A stretch of DNA of 64,000 bases from Alicyclobacillus mali. GTDB lineage: Bacteria > Bacillota > Bacilli > Alicyclobacillales > Alicyclobacillaceae. The notes beneath the pieces were generated by a model. That model saw only the letters and a program-made list of their open reading frames with translations, ran no database searches and was not told the DNA's origin. Position 1 is the first letter of the stretch. Each line of letters opens with the position of its first letter. Positions 59,707 to 64,000 of the stretch are shown here, piece after piece. A program made the translations under genes and the position numbers. The stretch lies in the NCBI RefSeq assembly GCF_017329565.1, contig NZ_JAFMTT010000014.1. The stretch is one strand, 5' to 3'.

Positions 59707-61254
59707 TCACTTCGCCACAAGGGGCTTCGCGCGCGATCCCGTCAGCACATCCAGAATGGCCCCTGCCTTGAAGTGGCATTCGTCCCACTCGCGCTCCGGA
59801 ACCGAGTCGTACACCACGCCCGCACCGACCTGCACGTACTGCACATCCCCAAGCGCCACAACGCTGCGAATGAAGATGGCCGTATTGGCGTTTGCCCACG
59901 CGTCCACCATGCCAATGAATCCGCCATAAGGCCCCCGCCGATACGGTTCGAGCTCGTCGATGATTTCCATCGCTCGAATTTTCGGCGCGCCCGACAGCGT
60001 CCCGTTTGGAAAGGTGGTCAAGAGCGCATGAAACACACTCACGTCGTCTCGGAGCTCGGCCGTCACGCGCGAAACCAAGTGGTAGAGGTGCGAATACCGC
60101 TCGACCACCATTAAATCCGGCACCGCCACCGTCCCCGGCTTCGCAACCCTGCCGAGATCGTTCCGGCAGAGATCCACGAGCATGACGTGCTCCGCATTTT
60201 CCTTGGCGTCTCGTTTCAATTCAGCCACGAGGCGCGCGTCTTCTTCAGGCGATTGTCCGCGGCCACGCGTCGTACCGGCGATGGGCTTCATCTCCGCCCG
60301 CCCGCGAAGCGCGCGGAACTGCACCTCGGGGCTTGCACCGTAGAGCACCATCCCGGGGTACTCCGCCACAAACATGTACGGAGATGGGTTCAGGCGCCGC
60401 AGCCGATCATACGCAACAAGCGGAGGCAAGCCGCCGCGCACCTGCATGCGCGTGGAGGGCACCACCTGAAAGATGTCGCCCGCACGAATGTACTCGACGG
60501 CGATCTCGACATTGCGGCAAAACATCTCTTTTGAGACGTCGTAGGTGACCACAGGATGGGCCTCGCCGTCCTTCGTCCTCTCCTGCAGATAAGATGGAGC
60601 CGCAACGCCCGCGCGACAGGCCATCGAAATGCGCCGCTCCATCTCGTCCAGCTCCTGAACGAGCTTCACATCTGTCCGCAAGACCTGCGCGTCGTCCTGG
60701 CGAAACACAGAGACCGTGCCCTCAGCGAGCTGAGCGACGGCCGCGTGCCAGAGCAGTCGGATTTCGGGAAGATGCCGGTCGTCCTCGGCCGCCATGGGCA
60801 CGCGTTCCAGATAGCGGATGGCATCGTATGCCACGTAGCCGAGAAAACCGGCGCTGAACGGCTCTCCCTCTGGGCCGCACAATAGCTCACACAACGCCGC
60901 TCGAATCTGGTCGAGTAGGACCATGGGGTCTTGGGCCAGCACGTGGACCGAGTCCCCGGCGACGACACTCTCCCACGGATACGGCGCGCCCGAGACCTCG
61001 ACGCCTGCCGACCGCACATTGGGAAACAAGTGCGGTGAGAGATTCGGATGAGCGAACACGCTCACGACGTGATCGCGCACCTGCACCTCGACGAGCGGCG
61101 CGACGCCAATCAGGCTCATTTGATAGTCACTCTGAATATCCTCGCGCCCAGCCTCGAGCAAAAAAGAGCGCCCGGGGCCAAACGCGTCTCGGAGCTGAAG
61201 ATAAAGATAATAGGGATCCACGGAATTCTCCGCGGACAGCCTGGATTGCTTCAT
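59707..61254 (-). CDS. trpE: Anthranilate/aminodeoxychorismate synthase component I (TrpE-like)
   Basis: 515 residues from MKQSRLSAEN (GGAGGGGG upstream). The C-terminal chorismate-binding domain has DIFQVVPSTRM, the motif PIAGTTRGRG (PIAGT is typical of anthranilate synthase, PIKGT of PabB), DLCRNDLGRV and LTTFPNGTLSGAPK. The N-terminal tryptophan-feedback motif LLES is LLEA here (32-35), so inhibition by Trp may be altered. It starts 25 bp after the glutaminase subunit and shares its TRAP-controlled leader. A dual or PabB role is possible. Confidence 0.9.
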   Translation of the reverse strand: MKQSRLSAENSVDPYYLYLQLRDAFGPGRSFLLEAGREDIQSDYQMSLIGVAPLVEVQVRDHVVSVFAHPNLSPHLFPNVRSAGVEVSGAPYPWESVVAGDSVHVLAQDPMVLLDQIRAALCELLCGPEGEPFSAGFLGYVAYDAIRYLERVPMAAEDDRHLPEIRLLWHAAVAQLAEGTVSVFRQDDAQVLRTDVKLVQELDEMERRISMACRAGVAAPSYLQERTKDGEAHPVVTYDVSKEMFCRNVEIAVEYIRAGDIFQVVPSTRMQVRGGLPPLVAYDRLRRLNPSPYMFVAEYPGMVLYGASPEVQFRALRGRAEMKPIAGTTRGRGQSPEEDARLVAELKRDAKENAEHVMLVDLCRNDLGRVAKPGTVAVPDLMVVERYSHLYHLVSRVTAELRDDVSVFHALLTTFPNGTLSGAPKIRAMEIIDELEPYRRGPYGGFIGMVDAWANANTAIFIRSVVALGDVQYVQVGAGVVYDSVPEREWDECHFKAGAILDVLTGSRAKPLVAK

Positions 61255-61279
61255 GCTCGAATCCCCCTCCATCTCGGCT

Positions 61280-61846
61280 TTACGCCACGTCCATCAGGAA
61301 GTTGCGGATCAAGGTCTTCCCGTGGTCCGTCAGGATGCTCTCCGGGTGAAACTGCACGCCCACCGCACCGGTCGGACGATGGCGCATGGCCATGATGTAA
61401 CCGTCCACCTCTGCCGTGACGGCAAACGTATCGGGAAGCGATTCGCGATCCACGACCAAGGAGTGATATCTCGTGGCCCGAAATGGAGAAGGGATCTCGT
61501 GGAACAAGGGGTCTGAGCCGTTGTGGAGGATCATCGAAGTTTTCCCGTGCACCGGCTCGCGCGCGCGGACAACCTTGCCACCGTACGCATAGCCAAGAGA
61601 CTGATGACCCAAGCACACGCCCAGCAGGGGAACGCGGCCCGCAAAATACCGAATGGCGTCCACCGACACGCCCGCTTCCCGCGGGGAACAAGGGCCCGGC
61701 GACACCAGAACACCTGCAGGCCGCAACGATTTTAGCTCCTCCAAGGAAACATCGTTGCGGCGCACGATCACGTCAGCGCCTAATTCCAAACAATATTGAA
61801 CAAGGTTGTAAGTGAACGAGTCGAAGTTGTCAATCATCAGCAGCAT
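61280..61846 (-). CDS. trpG: Glutamine amidotransferase TrpG/PabA
   Basis: 188 residues, class-I glutaminase. Starts MLLMIDNFDSFTYNLVQY; oxyanion SPGPCSP, nucleophile C78 in LGVCLGHQ, and H167/E169 in VQFHPES. It supplies ammonia to component I of anthranilate or aminodeoxychorismate synthase. The ribosome site GCGGAGGATAG before the ATG is part of a nine-triplet TRAP target, as in B. subtilis trpG (pabA), where tryptophan-bound TRAP blocks translation. The first gene of a two-gene unit. Confidence 0.95.
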   Translation of the reverse strand: MLLMIDNFDSFTYNLVQYCLELGADVIVRRNDVSLEELKSLRPAGVLVSPGPCSPREAGVSVDAIRYFAGRVPLLGVCLGHQSLGYAYGGKVVRAREPVHGKTSMILHNGSDPLFHEIPSPFRATRYHSLVVDRESLPDTFAVTAEVDGYIMAMRHRPTGAVGVQFHPESILTDHGKTLIRNFLMDVA

Positions 61847-61848
61847 GG

Positions 61849-61912
61849 CTATCCTCCGCTCCCCTCATCTCAACGGGCCTTTCGGCCCCCTCCACTCGGC
61901 CGTTCTCCTCTC
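61849..61912 (-). promoter_or_regulatory. TRAP-binding site over the trpG ribosome site
   Basis: Nine (G/U)AG triplets on the minus-strand RNA. Read 5' to 3': GAG-AG-GAG, then GAG-TG-GAG, then a small GGGCC-GAAA-GGCCC hairpin, then GAG-AT-GAG-GG-GAG, followed by CG-GAG-GA-UAG. Within each group every spacer is two bases. The last triplets cover the Shine-Dalgarno sequence. No mtrB gene is in the window. Confidence 0.85.
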
Positions 61913-61930
61913 ATTAGCCGTGATACGTCT

Positions 61931-61959
61931 ACAATACGCCGCCCCCCGGCGTGCGTCAA
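61931..61959 (-). promoter_or_regulatory. Promoter of trpG-trpE
   Basis: TTGACG, 17 bases, TATTGT on the minus strand; the -35 reaches the stop codon of the truncated lacZ. Confidence 0.7.
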
Positions 61960-63896
61960 GGCCACACCGCGAAACCACTCCCAACCCACGACATGGACTT
62001 AAGCCTTTCCGTGACCACTTGATGGAACGCCGACTCATCCATCTCATTTCGGACGAAGGGCGCGAGGCAAACAGTCCATTCAAATGGCTCTGTACGCAAC
62101 TGGTGCTCAGGAAGAGGACCTGGACCACAACTCGCGCTGCCAAGCCCATGGTGAGAAAAGTCTATTCGGAGATATCGCCAAGGGCTGGCTTGTAACTCAC
62201 ACGCATGCCGAGCTTGTTCTAAATCCCGTACACTGTATCTGCTCACTTGAATATTGAAGGGTTGTATGCCTGATATGAACAGACCTTCTGTGTACTTGTT
62301 TGTAATCGAACCCCAGTAGACATCAGTCCTGTTACCGTTCTCTTGAGGATAGACATATGGCGTATAAAATTCGTCAGCCAACATCCTATACCTACCAATT
62401 CGTTGTGACTCCTTAGAGTCGCGATAACTCTCACCGGGACCCCGTCCAAACCAGCTCACATATTCAAAATCAAGATGAATCGTTGTTGACAGTCCTATAC
62501 GAGGCAAGGTTGGAGGATGATCGCCCTCCGGCTTACCGCAAACGCGCACCATGACCACGCCGCCGGGTAAAAAAAGGTACTCGTAGCGCAACACTATGCC
62601 CCAGGAAAGACCGGGAGGAGCCACTCGAGAGTCAACCAGAGCACGCACAACGTTACTATTTTTCTTAATATCTATATTTACCACTGACTCCGAGAGCCTA
62701 TCAACTCCATAATCGCGCCATACTTTGGCAATAGAAAACATATCTCTATTCGGTGGATCGTCATTATCTGTAGGCGCTCTCCAGAAGGACATGGACAGTG
62801 GTGACGTAACAATTTGTGAGCCACGATATCCTATTTCATATATTGTGCCTCGCAACAAATCGAATTTAACGACGAACGAATCGTCATAGATGCGCAAATC
62901 TCTGCGCGTTCCTACAACTTCAAACGTTCCATCCAATCGACATATGTTAATGTTTACATTCTGTCGAACGCCCTCAATATAGTCGCTAAAGCTCGCAACT
63001 TCGTGGAACGCTGACGCATAGTCGGTTGGATAACGCAAACAAAACCTTAAAGTGAGAGTCAAACACCTATCTCGGTGCCGAGTAAGGATTTCGGCACACG
63101 GCAACCTGATTTCTGCAGTTTCCCTGGGGGGCACTGGCTCTAGTTCGAGCATTCCGCCGGCTAACACTGACTGTTCATCCTGAAGTGACCACTCCGCTAC
63201 GAGATGATCGAGACTGAGAAAATCATAGCGGTTCTGTAACTTAATGATCCCTGATAACCGATCGAACTCAAGAACTCGTATCGGCTCAATTGCTTTCTTG
63301 TACTCGACAAGCCCCGGTGACGGAGTTCGATCAGGAAATAACAGTCCGTCAATGACGAAATTTAAGTCGTTCGGAACATCTCCAAAATCACCGCCATACG
63401 CGAAGTACGGTCTGCCATCTGGTGTATGGGCCTGGATCCCGTGATCAATCCACTCCCACACAAACCCTCCCTGTAACCTTCGCTGTTGATAAAATAGCTC
63501 AACGTACTCCTTAAAACCGCCTGGTCCGTTCCCCATCGCATGGGCAAACTCGCACAATATATGAGGTTTAGGAAGGTCCAGTTGCCCAAGCCTGCTCAAT
63601 TCATCAACGGGCGTGTACATTGTGCTGTACACATCCATCACGCCGTGTTTTAGATCAGAACCAAGCTCTAGCAGCCTTCGTGTTTCACCTTCGTAGTGAA
63701 TGGGTCTTGTTGGATCTATGGTTCTTGACCGTTCTGCCATGGCTCTATGGTTGCGACCATACCCTGATTCATTACCAAGAGACCACATAATCACACATGC
63801 ATGGTTGCGATCACGGTAGATCATCCGCTCCAGGCGATCGACATACGCCTTTTCCAACTGCGGATCATCACTCAATTGATCCCAGTTCCCTGTCAA
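61956..63896 (-). pseudogene. N-terminally truncated beta-galactosidase (GH2, LacZ family)
   Basis: 646 residues matching the C-terminal part of LacZ-type beta-galactosidases. The acid/base Glu in SLGNESG (E43 here) and the nucleophile Glu in ILCEFAHAMGNG (E115) are kept, and the C-terminal beta-sandwich domain (SFWRAPTDND, WFGRGPGESYRDS) is complete. The N-terminal sugar-binding domains and first part of the barrel, about 400 residues, are missing: a TAA stands two codons before the first possible start (TTG), and the upstream bases do not encode the expected family sequence. Base composition is clearly AT-richer and codon use differs from the neighbours, a sign of transfer. It is probably dead or a remnant. 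Confidence 0.8.
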
Positions 63897-63903
63897 TGCA
63901 AGT

Positions 63904-64000
63904 TAAAGTCTCAAGTAGTGGTGTAAAATCCGTCAGTCCCAATTGACGAGAAAGCCACCGTGCGTGTCTACTCTAAGTGTGGCGAACACCAAAAGTAGGA
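63904..64000. mobile_element. Possible end of an insertion sequence
   Basis: The sequence from about 63904 to the edge is unrelated to lacZ and abuts the truncation. It contains GGTGTAAAATCC, like the TGTGTAAA termini of IS256-family elements. No transposase part or target duplication can be seen in the window. Confidence 0.3.

Overview
The window looks like chromosome of a high-GC, spore-forming Firmicute. Alicyclobacillus, of the A. acidocaldarius group, is my best guess. The reasons are the RsfA and GerC sporulation and germination proteins, strong AAGGAGG ribosome sites, common GTG/TTG starts, Bacillus-type small regulatory proteins (IDEAL-domain, YlbF, DUF1292) and generally GC-rich genes. 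The genus is an inference from style; no database search was possible.

Left part (1-23 kb) is ordinary backbone. It holds an SDR reductase, an orphan GerC lipoprotein, the prespore regulator RsfA, the sulfur-transfer pair cysteine desulfurase-ThiI, ClpP and several small proteins. Next come acetyl-CoA synthetase with an acetate-uptake protein, a GntR/FCD regulator divergent from a WrbA-type quinone reductase behind a perfect palindrome, a hydroxyacyl-CoA dehydrogenase with a DUF3891 protein, and a rhodanese-thioredoxin-DUF302 sulfur operon. An ABC exporter operon with its own YtrA-like repressor and three Ala/Pro-rich lipoproteins (two of them paralogues) follow.

Middle part (23.4-40.5 kb) is a genomic island. 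A 14-bp direct repeat, identical to the 3' end of a tRNA-Thr(CGT) gene, flanks it exactly (23426-23439 and 40519-40532). Inside is one tightly coupled four-gene operon: a SNF2 helicase, a very large adenine-N6 methyltransferase, a 2185-residue YprA/DruE-like DEAH helicase with DUF1998-type zinc region and nuclease-like C-terminal segments, and a UvrD-type helicase fused to an N-terminal RelE/ParE-like toxin domain. This combines DISARM-type partners (SNF2, methylase) with a Druantia-like helicase. It matches what I recall being called ARMADA, and the RelE-UvrD fourth member is the most unusual piece. No integrase is visible.

Right part (40.5-64 kb) starts with the tRNA-Ser/Met/Thr operon and is mainly amino-acid biosynthesis: serA-serC-HAD phosphatase behind a ZTP (pfl) riboswitch, aspartokinase, argF-argG-argH, the large subunit of glutamate synthase, and argC-argB-argD with an ARG box and no argJ. 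An ArgA-like acetyltransferase lies close by. A tRNA-Arg follows, then trpG-trpE-type genes whose leader carries nine (G/U)AG triplets, a textbook TRAP site over the ribosome site of trpG. The window ends in an AT-richer, N-terminally truncated beta-galactosidase that breaks off beside what may be an insertion-sequence end.

Together the genes link nitrogen assimilation (GltB), serine/one-carbon supply (SerA/SerC under ZTP control), arginine and aromatic amino-acid synthesis, sulfur trafficking (NifZ-like desulfurase, ThiI, rhodanese, thioredoxin) and acetate use, interrupted by one acquired defence island.
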